Shown here: positions 26,867 through 35,627 of the stretch, one piece after another
Layout: each line of letters opens with the position of its first letter
How positions within the stretch are numbered: position 1 is the first letter of the stretch
Source of the DNA: Billgrantia montanilacus
GTDB lineage: Bacteria > Pseudomonadota > Gammaproteobacteria > Pseudomonadales > Halomonadaceae
NCBI RefSeq assembly: GCF_003336675.1
Contig: NZ_QPII01000009.1
Coordinates: 1 to 64,000, forward strand
Length of the DNA stretch: 64,000 nt
Direction of reading: 5' to 3'
Translations under genes and position numbers: made by a program
The notes under the pieces: generated by a model
The model's input: only the letters and a program-made list of their open reading frames with translations
The model's database searches: none
Told to the model about the DNA's origin: nothing

Positions 26867-28918
26867 CTATATATCCTTCACCAGCCGCAGGGCGTCATAG
26901 ATCGCCGCATGGGTATTCCGTGACTCGACGGCGTCGCCGATGCGGAACAGCTGGAAGCTGCCGTCCGGGTTACGGACAACCGCCTGGGGCTGGCCGGCGA
27001 TCAAATCGTCGTAGTTCACTTCGCCGCCGTTGCTGGAATGTGGCTTCAGATCGAAGTAGACGTCGGCCATCGGTGTGATGCCGTAGTTGACCACCACCTG
27101 GTCGATGCGCCGCTCCTGGTCCAGGTCCAACTGATCCTGAACGGCATAGTCGCTGGTTATCCTGGCAAGCAGCTCTCCTTCTCCCCGCTGTACGGACTTC
27201 AGCCGGTAGGTGGGGGTGAAGGTGACGTTGGGGCGCTGCAGGGCGCGCATGTAGGGCACCAGGTTCATGGCCATGATCTCCGCCGAGAAGGAGCGGTCCG
27301 GCGTCATGATTTCGAGCTCGGCCCCGGTGGCAGCGATGACTTCCGCCGCCTGCAGGGCGGCATGATCGCCGGCATCGTCGAACAGCAATACCCGGCTTCC
27401 CGGCGCCACGTGGCCGGAAAGGATGTCCCAGGTGTTGACCACCAGATCGTGCCCGACCTCGGGCTGGTCCTCCATGGGATAGCCGCCGGTGGCCACGATC
27501 ACCACATCCGGCTTCTCGGCGAGCACCTCCTCGACCTCGGCCCAGACGTTGTAGCGGATCTCGACGCCGAGCGCCTCGCAGCGCGCAAGGCGCCAGTCGA
27601 CGATGCCCATCATCTCGCGGCGGCGCTTGCTCTGCGCCGTGAGGCGCACCTGCCCGCCGGCATCGCTGGCGGCTTCCAGCACGACTACCTCATGGCCCCG
27701 TTCGCCAGCGACCCGGGCGGCCTCAAGCCCCGCGGGGCCGGCGCCGACGATCACCACCCGGCGCTTTTTCGCGGCCGTGGGGATGGTGTGGGGCATGGTA
27801 GTTTCGCGCCCGGTGGCGGCGTTGTGGATGCAGTAGGCGGCGCCGCCCTGGTAGATGCGGTCGAGGCAGTAGTTGGCGCCGACGCAGGGGCGGATCTCTT
27901 CCTCGCGGCCTTCCATGATCTTGCGCACGATGTGCGGGTCGGCCATGTGGGCACGGGTCATGCCGATCATGTCGACCTTGCCCGAGGCGATGGCATGGCG
28001 CGCGGTGGCGACGTCCTGGATCTTGGCGCCATGGAAGGTGGGGAAGTCCACCTGGCGCCTGATCTCGCCGGCGAAGTCCAGGTGCGGGGCGCTGGGCATG
28101 CCCTGGATGGGAATCACGTCGGTGAGCCCGGCGTCGGTGTCGATATGCCCGCGGATCACATTGAGGAAGTCGACCAGGCCGCTCTCCTTCAGGCGCCGCG
28201 AGATCGCCATCCCGTCGCCGGCCGTGAGACCGCCCGGCAGCATCTCGTCGCCGGTATATCGCACCCCGACGATGAACGTCTCGCCGACCCGCTGGCGAAT
28301 GGCCCGCAGCACGTCGAAGGTGAAACGCAGCCGGTTTTCCAGATCGCCCCCGTAAGGCGCTTCGAGGGTGTTGGTCAGCGGTGACCAGAACTGATCCATC
28401 AGGTGGCCGTAGGCCTGCAGCTCGATGCCGTCGAGGCCGGCGGCGTGCATGCGCTCGGCGGCATCGGCGTAGTCACGGATCAGGCGCTCGATGTCCCACT
28501 CCTCGACCTGCTTGGGAAAGGCGCGGTGTGAAGCCTCGCGGCGATGAGAAGCCGATACCGCCGGTAGCCAGTCGCCCTTGTCCCAGCGGGTACGCCGACC
28601 CAGATGCGTCAGCTGGATCATCACCGCGGTGCCGTGCTCATGGCAGGCGTCAGTGAGCTCACGCATCCAGGGCACCACCTCGTCCTTGTAAGCCAGGATG
28701 TTGTTGAACACCGGGGGGCTGTCCTTGGCTACCGCTGCTGATCCTGCAGTCATGGTCAGGCCGAGACCGGCCCGGGCCCGCTCGACGTGATACTCACGAT
28801 AAAGCGCCTTGGGCATCCCCTCCTCGGGGTAGGCGGGCTCGTGGGACGTCATCATGAGCCGGTTCTTCAGCGTGAGATGCTTGAGCTGGAAGGGCTGCAG
28901 CAGCGGATCGTTGGCCAT
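26867..28918 (-). CDS. DgcA/stachydrine-demethylase-like NADH:flavin oxidoreductase
   Basis: A 683-residue multidomain flavoenzyme of the trimethylamine dehydrogenase/2,4-dienoyl-CoA reductase class. Residues 1-345 form the old-yellow-enzyme FMN barrel (HLGRRTRWDKGDW, VGVRYTGDEM). A [4Fe-4S] region is at about 348-368, and a FAD/NAD-binding part starts at VVIVGAGPAGLEAARVAGERG (about 390). It resembles DgcA, the dimethylglycine demethylase component of Pseudomonas, over its full length, including CVGANYCLDRIYQG. In FadH-type enzymes four cysteines bind the cluster; here the second is alanine (GAN), as I recall for DgcA also. Linked TetR and thioesterase genes support catabolism of an N-methylated compound, substrate unproven. 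Confidence 0.75.
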   Translation of the reverse strand: MANDPLLQPFQLKHLTLKNRLMMTSHEPAYPEEGMPKALYREYHVERARAGLGLTMTAGSAAVAKDSPPVFNNILAYKDEVVPWMRELTDACHEHGTAVMIQLTHLGRRTRWDKGDWLPAVSASHRREASHRAFPKQVEEWDIERLIRDYADAAERMHAAGLDGIELQAYGHLMDQFWSPLTNTLEAPYGGDLENRLRFTFDVLRAIRQRVGETFIVGVRYTGDEMLPGGLTAGDGMAISRRLKESGLVDFLNVIRGHIDTDAGLTDVIPIQGMPSAPHLDFAGEIRRQVDFPTFHGAKIQDVATARHAIASGKVDMIGMTRAHMADPHIVRKIMEGREEEIRPCVGANYCLDRIYQGGAAYCIHNAATGRETTMPHTIPTAAKKRRVVIVGAGPAGLEAARVAGERGHEVVVLEAASDAGGQVRLTAQSKRRREMMGIVDWRLARCEALGVEIRYNVWAEVEEVLAEKPDVVIVATGGYPMEDQPEVGHDLVVNTWDILSGHVAPGSRVLLFDDAGDHAALQAAEVIAATGAELEIMTPDRSFSAEIMAMNLVPYMRALQRPNVTFTPTYRLKSVQRGEGELLARITSDYAVQDQLDLDQERRIDQVVVNYGITPMADVYFDLKPHSSNGGEVNYDDLIAGQPQAVVRNPDGSFQLFRIGDAVESRNTHAAIYDALRLVKDI

Positions 28919-29070
28919 GGCCAGGCCTCCATCTTGTTGTTTGTCTCACAACAGTAGTGATGGATGTACATAGGTGTCAATAATATGTTCATCGATGTCT
29001 AAGGCGGACGATGAAGACCATCTTGCGACGAGGCTTGCGGCCACCCTTCTCTCATCGGCGCGTACTCATC

Positions 29071-29529
29071 TCAGCGCCGCCTGATGCCGATACGACGTCC
29101 GGCCGCTGCCGGCCAGGCGTCCGGTTCGGCTCGGGGCAGGGCGGCGATGGCCCCGACCACCGGTTCCGGAAACGCCGCCGAGCGCCCGCTCTGCTGGTCG
29201 ATGCCCATCAGCATCTGCTCGCTGGTGGCCAGCAGCTCGCTCTGGCCATCGTGCATGGAGAAGAACACATGCAGCCGCTTGGCGTCGCGGTCCAGCAGGG
29301 TGATGTCCACGGCCAGCTGCTGACCCTCGTGGGCCTCCCGCCGGTAGCAGAGGTGGGTTTCCAGGGTATAGATCGTAAGCCCTTGTAGTGTCCGACCTTT
29401 TTCGTCGAGGCCGATCCTGTCCATCAGCGCCTCCACCGCCAGGGAGAAGACCCTGGCGTATTCGGCGTCGTTCATATGGCCGTTATAGTCGACCCACTCG
29501 GGGGCGACTCGAATCTCCAGCAGTACCAT
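29071..29529 (-). CDS. Hotdog-fold acyl-CoA thioesterase
   Basis: A 152-residue protein of the 4-hydroxybenzoyl-CoA/betainyl-CoA thioesterase type. The active-site signature EWVDYNGHMNDAEYARVF (about 11-28) carries the catalytic aspartate. LETHLCYRREAHEGQQL and LHVFFSMHD complete the hotdog fold. AGGGGAAATGAA precedes the ATG. It resembles thioesterases of carnitine catabolism that hydrolyse betainyl-CoA; together with the DgcA-like gene and the nearby ABC importer, this suggests breakdown of a betaine or quaternary amine. It is divergent from the importer operon, with which it shares the 217-base intergenic region. Confidence 0.75.
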   Translation of the reverse strand: MVLLEIRVAPEWVDYNGHMNDAEYARVFSLAVEALMDRIGLDEKGRTLQGLTIYTLETHLCYRREAHEGQQLAVDITLLDRDAKRLHVFFSMHDGQSELLATSEQMLMGIDQQSGRSAAFPEPVVGAIAALPRAEPDAWPAAAGRRIGIRRR

Positions 29530-29746
29530 TTCATTTCCCCTGAATGGGTGTCGTCGATGTCAGGCTTTTTCTGTGCCGATCGAGGCGTTCCGACCAGGTA
29601 ATGACCGCTTTGGAAAAAATGCAACTGTCGATAGTCAAAATAGCGCTGAAAGCCTCGCTCAGTGCGAAGCTGGCATTATTGACTAAGGTATGGGAGAACA
29701 CTATCAGGGCTAACGCCTAACAAACGCTCGATTGAGGAATAACAAG

Positions 29747-31327
29747 ATGCTGCTCAAGAAGACCTTACTGGCTAGCGCCGTGATCGGTGCCATGCTGGCG
29801 ACTGCCGCCAATGCAGAGACCCTGCGCTGGACTCGCTCCGCGGACAGTCTGACCATGGATCCCCACTCCCAGAACGAGGGGCCGACCCACTCGGTCAACC
29901 ACCAGATCTTCGATACCTTGCTCTATCAGGACATGGACGTAGAGTACCAGCCGGGCCTGGCGACCGAATGGCACGTCAAGGAGGACGAGCCCACCGTCTG
30001 GGTGTTCAAGATCCGCGAAGGCGTGACCTTCCACGAGGGCCAGGCGCTGACCGCCGAAGACGTGGTGTTCTCGCTCAACCGCGCCCGCCACGAGCATGCC
30101 GACATGCGTGGCCTCCTGACCTCCATCTCCGAGGTTCGCGCGGCCGACGACTTTACCGTCGAGGTGGTGACCCACGAACCCAACCCGCTGCTGCCCAACA
30201 ACCTCACCAACCTGTTCATCATGAGCCGTGAATGGGCCGAGGAGCATGGCGTCGAGGAGCCGCAGAACTATGCGGCGGGCGAAGAGACCTACGCCGTGCG
30301 CAACGCCAACGGCACCGGCCCCTTCCGCGTCGAGAGCCGCGAGCCCGACGTGCGCACCGAGTTCGTGCGCAATGATGAGTACTGGGGCATCGACCACTAT
30401 CCAATGGAGATCTCGCGGCTTGTGTTCACGCCCATCGAGTCGGCTTCTACCCGCGTGGCGGCGCTGCTCTCCGGTGAGGTCGACTTCCTGCAGGAAACCC
30501 CGGTGCAGGACATCGAGCGCCTGGGCAGTGCCGATGGCCTCAAGAACGAGCAGGGCGCGGAAAACCGCACCATCTTCCTTGGCATGCAGATGGGAGCGGC
30601 AACCCTTGAGACCGCCGATACCGACGACAATCCCTTTGCCGACCGTCGCGTGCGCGAGGCCATCAACCTGGCGGTGGACGCCACCACCATCCAGACGGCG
30701 GTGATGCGCGGCAACTCCGAGCCCGCCGGCATGATCGCCCCGCCCTTCGTCAACGGCTACACCGAAGAGATGGACGTGGTACTGCCCGCCGACCTCGACC
30801 GTGCCCAGGAGCTGATGGCAGAGGCCGGATACGGCGACGGCTTCCGCGTCACCTTGCAGTGCCCCAACGACCGCTACGTCAATGACGAGCAGATCTGCCA
30901 GGCAGTGGTCAGCATGCTCGCGCGTATCGGGATCACCGTGGACCTGGTGGCCCAGACCCGCTCGCTGCACTTCGCCGAGCTGGCCCGTGGCGAGTATGAC
31001 TTCTACATGCTGGGCTGGGGCGTGCCGACGATGGACTCCGAGTACGTCTTCAACTACCTCTACCACACCAAGGAGGACGACCGCGGCAGCTGGAACTTCA
31101 CCGGCTACTCCGATGAGCGGGTGGACGAGCTGACCGTGGCCATGGGCCAGGAGACCAACGAGGATGCGCGCAACGAGATGATCGCAGAGGCATGGCAGAT
31201 CGTGCATGACGAGATCGTCTACATCCCGATCCACCACCAGATGCTGACCTGGTCGATGCGCGACGATATCGACTTCAAGGTGCAGAGTGAGAATACGCCG
31301 CATTTTAAGTATCTGAAATTCAATTAA
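29747..31327 (+). CDS. ABC transporter substrate-binding protein, Opp/Dpp family (SBP_bac_5)
   Basis: A 526-residue periplasmic binding protein. Signal peptide: MLLKKTLLASAVIGAMLATA followed by an ANA-E cleavage site (about residue 24). Family landmarks are SLTMDPHSQNEGPTHSVN, the VFKIREGVTFHEGQALTAEDVVFSLNRAR block and GTGPFRVES. GAGGAA at good spacing supports ATG 29747. It heads a five-gene importer operon, with a 140-base inverted-repeat element between it and the first permease that may lower downstream expression relative to the abundant binding protein. The substrate, a peptide or other solute, cannot be told from sequence. Confidence 0.9.
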   Translation: MLLKKTLLASAVIGAMLATAANAETLRWTRSADSLTMDPHSQNEGPTHSVNHQIFDTLLYQDMDVEYQPGLATEWHVKEDEPTVWVFKIREGVTFHEGQALTAEDVVFSLNRARHEHADMRGLLTSISEVRAADDFTVEVVTHEPNPLLPNNLTNLFIMSREWAEEHGVEEPQNYAAGEETYAVRNANGTGPFRVESREPDVRTEFVRNDEYWGIDHYPMEISRLVFTPIESASTRVAALLSGEVDFLQETPVQDIERLGSADGLKNEQGAENRTIFLGMQMGAATLETADTDDNPFADRRVREAINLAVDATTIQTAVMRGNSEPAGMIAPPFVNGYTEEMDVVLPADLDRAQELMAEAGYGDGFRVTLQCPNDRYVNDEQICQAVVSMLARIGITVDLVAQTRSLHFAELARGEYDFYMLGWGVPTMDSEYVFNYLYHTKEDDRGSWNFTGYSDERVDELTVAMGQETNEDARNEMIAEAWQIVHDEIVYIPIHHQMLTWSMRDDIDFKVQSENTPHFKYLKFN

Positions 31328-31466
31328 GAGACACTGATTTATTGCTGCGCTCGTTATCCTGGTCGCCGGCGGTGCTCGGAATCCTCATGTAGCAGGCTAC
31401 ACTCCGGTTCCTGCGCTCCGGCGGCGACCAGCCTAGCGTCGCTCGCGACATAAATCCGCAGTCTCT
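31327..31466. repeat. 140-base inverted-repeat element between binding protein and permease genes
   Basis: The ends pair as AGAGAC plus GATTTAT (31327-31343) against the complement of the right end (ATAAATC then GTCTCT, ending 31466). A long inner stem pairs CTGGTCGCCG with CGGCGACCAG. The centre, TCCTCATGTAG-CAGG-CTACACTCCGG, is itself palindromic. No gene is present. The architecture resembles the element at 42443-42585 and suggests a family of intergenic repeats, here placed directly on the stop codon of the binding-protein gene. Confidence 0.7.
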
Positions 31467-31530
31467 TTATCGCCATAAAAAGCTCCCGTTTGCCAAAAGC
31501 AGGCGGGGGCCTCGTTGCAGTGGTAATCCC

Positions 31531-32511
31531 ATGCTAGCGTTTCTGATCCAGCGCGTACTGCAGGCCATCTTCGTGATGTTCGTGGTCGCGCTCATCTCGT
31601 TCTCGCTGTTCCACTACGTCGGCGATCCGGTGCTCAACATGCTTGGCCAGGAGGCCACCGCGGCCGACCGTGCCGAGCTGCGGGGGCGCCTGGGCCTCGA
31701 CCAGCCGGTGGTAGTGCAGTTCTATCGTTTCATCGTCAATGCCGCCCAGTTTGAATTCGGCATTTCCTATCGCTCGGCGCGGCCGGTGACCGACCTGATC
31801 CTGGAGCGTCTCCCGGCGACCCTGGAGCTGGCCACGATCTCGGCGATCTTCGCCGTGGTCATGGGTATCGGCCTGGGCATCTACACTGCCCTGCGCCGCC
31901 GTAGCTGGCTGTCGCGTTTCATCATGACCGCCTCGCTGATCGGCGTGTCGCTGCCGACCTTCCTGATCGGTGTACTGCTGATCTATCTGTTTGCCGTGGA
32001 GCTGGGCTGGCTGCCCGCCTTCGGCAGGGGGCAAACGGTGCGTATCGGCGACTGGTGGACCACCGGCCTGCTGACCACGAGCGGGCTGCGCTCGCTGATC
32101 CTGCCGGCGATCACCCTGGGGCTGTTCCAGCTGACCCTGATCATGCGCCTGGTGCGCGCCGAAATGCTCGAGGTGCTCAGCACCGACTACATCAAGTTCG
32201 CCCGGGCCCGGGGGCTGTCGGATCGGGTGGTCAACCTGCGCCACGCGCTGAAGAACACGCTGATCCCGGTGATTACCATCATCGGCCTGCAGCTCGGCAC
32301 CATCATCGCCTTCGCCATCATCACCGAGACGGTGTTCCAGTGGCCCGGTGTCGGTGCGCTGTTCATCACCGCCGTGCGCTTCGTCGACGTGCCGGTGATG
32401 GCCGCCTACCTGATGATGATCGCGCTGGTGTTCGTGATCATCAACCTGGTGGTGGACCTGCTCTACTACGCCGTCGATCCGCGCCTGCGCGCGCAGGGAG
32501 GTGGCAAATGA
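31531..32511 (+). CDS. ABC transporter permease, DppB/OppB type
   Basis: A 326-residue inner-membrane permease with six hydrophobic segments. It begins MLAFLIQRVLQAIFVMFVVALISF, typical of DppB, and has the EAA loop region YIKFARARGLSDRVVNLRHALKNTLIPVITIIG (about 220-252) that contacts the ATPases. The C-terminal helix VIINLVVDLLYYAVDPRLR is the family ending. Its stop overlaps the next permease start (ATGA). It is the second gene of the importer operon. Confidence 0.92.
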   Translation: MLAFLIQRVLQAIFVMFVVALISFSLFHYVGDPVLNMLGQEATAADRAELRGRLGLDQPVVVQFYRFIVNAAQFEFGISYRSARPVTDLILERLPATLELATISAIFAVVMGIGLGIYTALRRRSWLSRFIMTASLIGVSLPTFLIGVLLIYLFAVELGWLPAFGRGQTVRIGDWWTTGLLTTSGLRSLILPAITLGLFQLTLIMRLVRAEMLEVLSTDYIKFARARGLSDRVVNLRHALKNTLIPVITIIGLQLGTIIAFAIITETVFQWPGVGALFITAVRFVDVPVMAAYLMMIALVFVIINLVVDLLYYAVDPRLRAQGGGK

Positions 32512-33473
32512 GCCAGGAACTCCAACGCGCCGACCCGACCCCCGCCGTGCTCAAGCCGCCGGGCAAGCTGAGAACCTTCCTCGACAGCGATATCGTCCAT
32601 TCCTGGAAGAACCAGCCGGTGGTCATCGTGGCCACCCTGGTGACGCTGATCATGTTCGCCGCGGCGCTGTTTGCGCCCTGGATCGCGCCGCAGAACCCCT
32701 TCGATCCGCGCCAGCTGGAGCTGATCGACGCCTTCACGCCGCCGCTGACGACGTCGGACTTCACTGGCAACTTCTACCTGCTGGGCAGCGACAGCCAGGG
32801 TCGGGATGTCTTCTCGGCGATTCTCTACGGCTCACGCATCTCGCTGCTGGTGGGCTTTGCGGCGGTGATCTTCGCCCTGGCGCTAGGTACCGCCCTGGGC
32901 CTGATGGCGGGCTTTCGCGGCGGCTGGCGCGATGCTCTGATCATGCGCATCGCCGACGTGCAGCTGACTTTCCCGTCGATCCTCATGGCACTGCTGATCT
33001 TCGGCGTGATCCGCGGTTTCCTGCCGCGCTCGATGCACGCCGAGGTGGCGATCATCGTCTTGATCATCGCTATCGGACTCTCCGACTGGGTGCAGTACGC
33101 CAGGGCGGTGCGCGGGGCGACCATGGTCGAGAAGAACAAGGAGTACGTACAGGCGGCGCGAGTGATCGGTTTGCCGGCGCGCAAGCTGCTGTTCCAGCAC
33201 ATCCTGCCCAACGTGATGCGACCGGTGCTGGTCATCGGCACCATCGGCCTGGCGCTGGCGATCATTGCCGAAGCCACGCTGTCCTTCCTGGGGGTCGGCA
33301 TGCCGGCCACCCAGCCGAGCCTGGGGACCCTGATCCGGGTCGGCCAGGATTACATGTTCTCGGGAGAGTGGTGGATCCTGCTCTTCCCCGGGGTGGCGCT
33401 GCTGATGCTGGCGCTCTCCGTCAACCTGCTGGGAGATTGGTTGCGTGACATCCTCAACCCCAAGCTCCGATAA
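32508..33473 (+). CDS. ABC transporter permease, DppC/OppC type
   Basis: A 321-residue permease starting at the ATGA overlap with the preceding gene. An N-terminal cytoplasmic tail (about 40 residues) precedes the first helix. LLGSDSQGRDVFSAILYGSRISL (about 85-107) is the DppC signature, and the EAA loop lies at YVQAARVIGLPARKLLFQHILPN (about 213-235). It forms the channel with the DppB-type subunit. The last 29 bases overlap the GTG start of the first ATPase gene. Confidence 0.92.
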   Translation: MSQELQRADPTPAVLKPPGKLRTFLDSDIVHSWKNQPVVIVATLVTLIMFAAALFAPWIAPQNPFDPRQLELIDAFTPPLTTSDFTGNFYLLGSDSQGRDVFSAILYGSRISLLVGFAAVIFALALGTALGLMAGFRGGWRDALIMRIADVQLTFPSILMALLIFGVIRGFLPRSMHAEVAIIVLIIAIGLSDWVQYARAVRGATMVEKNKEYVQAARVIGLPARKLLFQHILPNVMRPVLVIGTIGLALAIIAEATLSFLGVGMPATQPSLGTLIRVGQDYMFSGEWWILLFPGVALLMLALSVNLLGDWLRDILNPKLR

Positions 33474-34575
33474 GAAAGGCGCCGTTACCCATACCGGCCC
33501 AGGTGAACAGAGCGTCCCCACGGCGAGCCACAAGCACGGCGAGGCGGCGCTTGCGCAAGAGCCGGTACTCAGCGTACGTCACATGCGGGTGGAGTTTCCC
33601 ACCCGTCACGGCACCCTGGTGGCGCTGGACGACGTCTCCTTCGATATCGCCCCCGGCGAGGTGCTGGGTGTGGTGGGTGAATCCGGTGCCGGCAAGTCGA
33701 TGACCGGTAACGCCGTGATACAGCTGCTGGAGCCGCCGGGTCGTATCGCCGATGGCCAGGTTTATCTTACCGGAAAGCGCATCGACGACTTGGCGGAGGA
33801 GGACTTCGTACCACTGCGGGGTCGCCATATCGGCATGATCTTCCAGGATCCGCTGACCAGCCTCAATCCGCTGTTCTCGATCGGCGATCAGCTGATCGAG
33901 ACCATCCGCACGCACCTGCCGATGAACGAGAAGCAGGCCCGAGAGGAGGCGTTGAAGCTGCTGAGGGAGGTGGGCATCCCCGCGGCGGAAGAACGGCTGA
34001 GCAGCTATCCGCACCAGTTCTCCGGTGGCATGCGTCAGCGCGTGGTGATTGCCCTGGCTCTGGCGGCGCGGCCCGAGTTCATCATTGCCGATGAGCCTAC
34101 CACGGCGCTGGATGTCTCGGTGCAGGCGCAGATACTCGCCTTGCTCAAGCGGCTCTGCGCCGACCACGGTACCGCGGTCATGCTGGTTACCCACGACATG
34201 GGGGTCATCGCCGAGACCGCCGACCGTGTGGCGGTGATGTATGCCGGCCGACTGATCGAGATCGGCCCGGTGAACGAGGTGGTGAGCAATCCTCAGCACC
34301 CCTATACCAAGGGCTTGATGGCATCGATCCCGGGTATCGATAAGAGGCTCGAACGGCTTTACCAGATCGAGGGCTCCATGCCGCGTCTTGCGGCGATTCC
34401 TGAGGGCTGCCCCTTCAATCCGCGCTGCCCCCACGCCCAGGACCGCTGCCGTAGCGAACGGCCCGACCTGATGCCGGCGGGGGCCGGACAGGCCGCCTGC
34501 TGGCTGCACGACCCCGTTGACCCGCTTCCCGAGCTCGACGAGAACGACACACAGGAGCATGCCCATGTGCGCTGA
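33445..34575 (+). CDS. ABC transporter ATP-binding protein, DppD/OppD type
   Basis: A 376-residue ATPase. Walker A GESGAGKS (about 75-82), signature FSGGMRQRV, Walker B ADEPTTALD, and the C-terminal oligopeptide-family extension with CPFNPRCPHAQDRC (about 330-343), a cysteine-rich segment typical of DppD/OppD. The start is GTG 33445 with GGGAG upstream, inside the permease gene; an unusual hydrophilic N-terminal tail of about 40 residues precedes the core domain, so a later start is possible. Confidence 0.9.
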   Translation: MTSSTPSSDKKGAVTHTGPGEQSVPTASHKHGEAALAQEPVLSVRHMRVEFPTRHGTLVALDDVSFDIAPGEVLGVVGESGAGKSMTGNAVIQLLEPPGRIADGQVYLTGKRIDDLAEEDFVPLRGRHIGMIFQDPLTSLNPLFSIGDQLIETIRTHLPMNEKQAREEALKLLREVGIPAAEERLSSYPHQFSGGMRQRVVIALALAARPEFIIADEPTTALDVSVQAQILALLKRLCADHGTAVMLVTHDMGVIAETADRVAVMYAGRLIEIGPVNEVVSNPQHPYTKGLMASIPGIDKRLERLYQIEGSMPRLAAIPEGCPFNPRCPHAQDRCRSERPDLMPAGAGQAACWLHDPVDPLPELDENDTQEHAHVR

Positions 34576-35614
34576 CACGGCCATCAAGCAGCAGCCGTCA
34601 CCGGCGAGTGGCGACATCCTTCTGGAGGCCCGGGACCTGGCGCGCCACTTCGACGTCTCCAAGCCCTGGCTCAATCGAGTGATCGAACGCAGCGAGAAGC
34701 TGTCGCTCAAGGCAGTGGATGGGGTGAGCTTCTCCATCCGCCGCGGCGAGACGGTGGCCCTGGTCGGCGAGTCCGGCTGCGGCAAGTCCACGGTGGCCCG
34801 GCTGGTGGTGGGGCTTTACGGTCTGACCCGGGGTAGCCTTGTGTTCGACGGTGAGGACATCAGCGACCTGGCCCAACGGACCGGCCGCCAGGCGGCCAGC
34901 CTGCGCAAGCGTTTCCAGATGATCTTCCAGGACCCTTACGCCAGCCTCAATCCGTTGTGGCGGGTGGGCACTATCATCGGCGAACCGCTGCGTTTCTTCC
35001 GCCCCGAGATGAGCAGCGCCGATCGCCGCCGTCGCGTGGGTGAGCTGCTCGAACAGGTGGGCATGTCCCCCATGGATGCGCTGCGCTACCCCCACGAGTT
35101 CTCCGGCGGCCAGCGCCAGCGCATCTCAATCGCCCGGGCGCTCTCCAACGAGCCGGAGTTCATGATCTGCGACGAGCCCACCTCGGCGCTGGATGTCTCG
35201 GTGCAGGCGCAGATCCTCAACCTGATGCGCGACCTGCAGGACGAGTACGGCCTGACCTACCTGTTCATCAGCCACGACATGGCGGTGGTCAAGCACATGT
35301 CGGACCGTATTGCGGTGATGTACCTGGGTCGTATCGCCGAGATCGCTCCCTCCGACCAGCTCTTCGGCAACCCGCATCATCCCTATTCGAAGATGCTGCT
35401 GGCCGCGGTGCCGTCGCTGGAAGGGGTCGGCAAGGAGCGCACCATGATCCAGGGCGAGGTGCCCAATCCGGTACATCCGCCCTCGGGCTGTGCCTTCCAT
35501 CCGCGCTGCCCCCATGCCAACGCGCGCTGCAAGGCGGAGGTGCCGCTGCTGATCGCCCGTGACGACGGCAGCGAAGTGGCCTGCCACGGCGTCGAGGAGG
35601 GACGCATCGAGTGA
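34565..35614 (+). CDS. ABC transporter ATP-binding protein, DppF/OppF type
   Basis: A 349-residue ATPase and partner of the preceding subunit. Walker A GESGCGKST (about 68-76), signature FSGGQRQRI, Walker B CDEPTSALDVS, and a C-terminal cysteine-rich CAFHPRCPHANARC. Residues 27-50 carry the insert VSKPWLNRVIERSEKLSLKAVDG, typical of DppF-like proteins. Start ATG 34565 is preferred because GGAG lies seven bases upstream; ATG 34559 is too close to that site. It overlaps the previous gene by 11 bases. Confidence 0.9.
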   Translation: MCADTAIKQQPSPASGDILLEARDLARHFDVSKPWLNRVIERSEKLSLKAVDGVSFSIRRGETVALVGESGCGKSTVARLVVGLYGLTRGSLVFDGEDISDLAQRTGRQAASLRKRFQMIFQDPYASLNPLWRVGTIIGEPLRFFRPEMSSADRRRRVGELLEQVGMSPMDALRYPHEFSGGQRQRISIARALSNEPEFMICDEPTSALDVSVQAQILNLMRDLQDEYGLTYLFISHDMAVVKHMSDRIAVMYLGRIAEIAPSDQLFGNPHHPYSKMLLAAVPSLEGVGKERTMIQGEVPNPVHPPSGCAFHPRCPHANARCKAEVPLLIARDDGSEVACHGVEEGRIE

Positions 35615-35627
35615 GACGGCGCGACTG

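Noticed and set aside
27038..28384. Plus-strand open frame of 448 codons opposite the DgcA-like gene
   Set aside because: Shadow frame; rich in His, Gly and Asp from reversed codons and with no family features.
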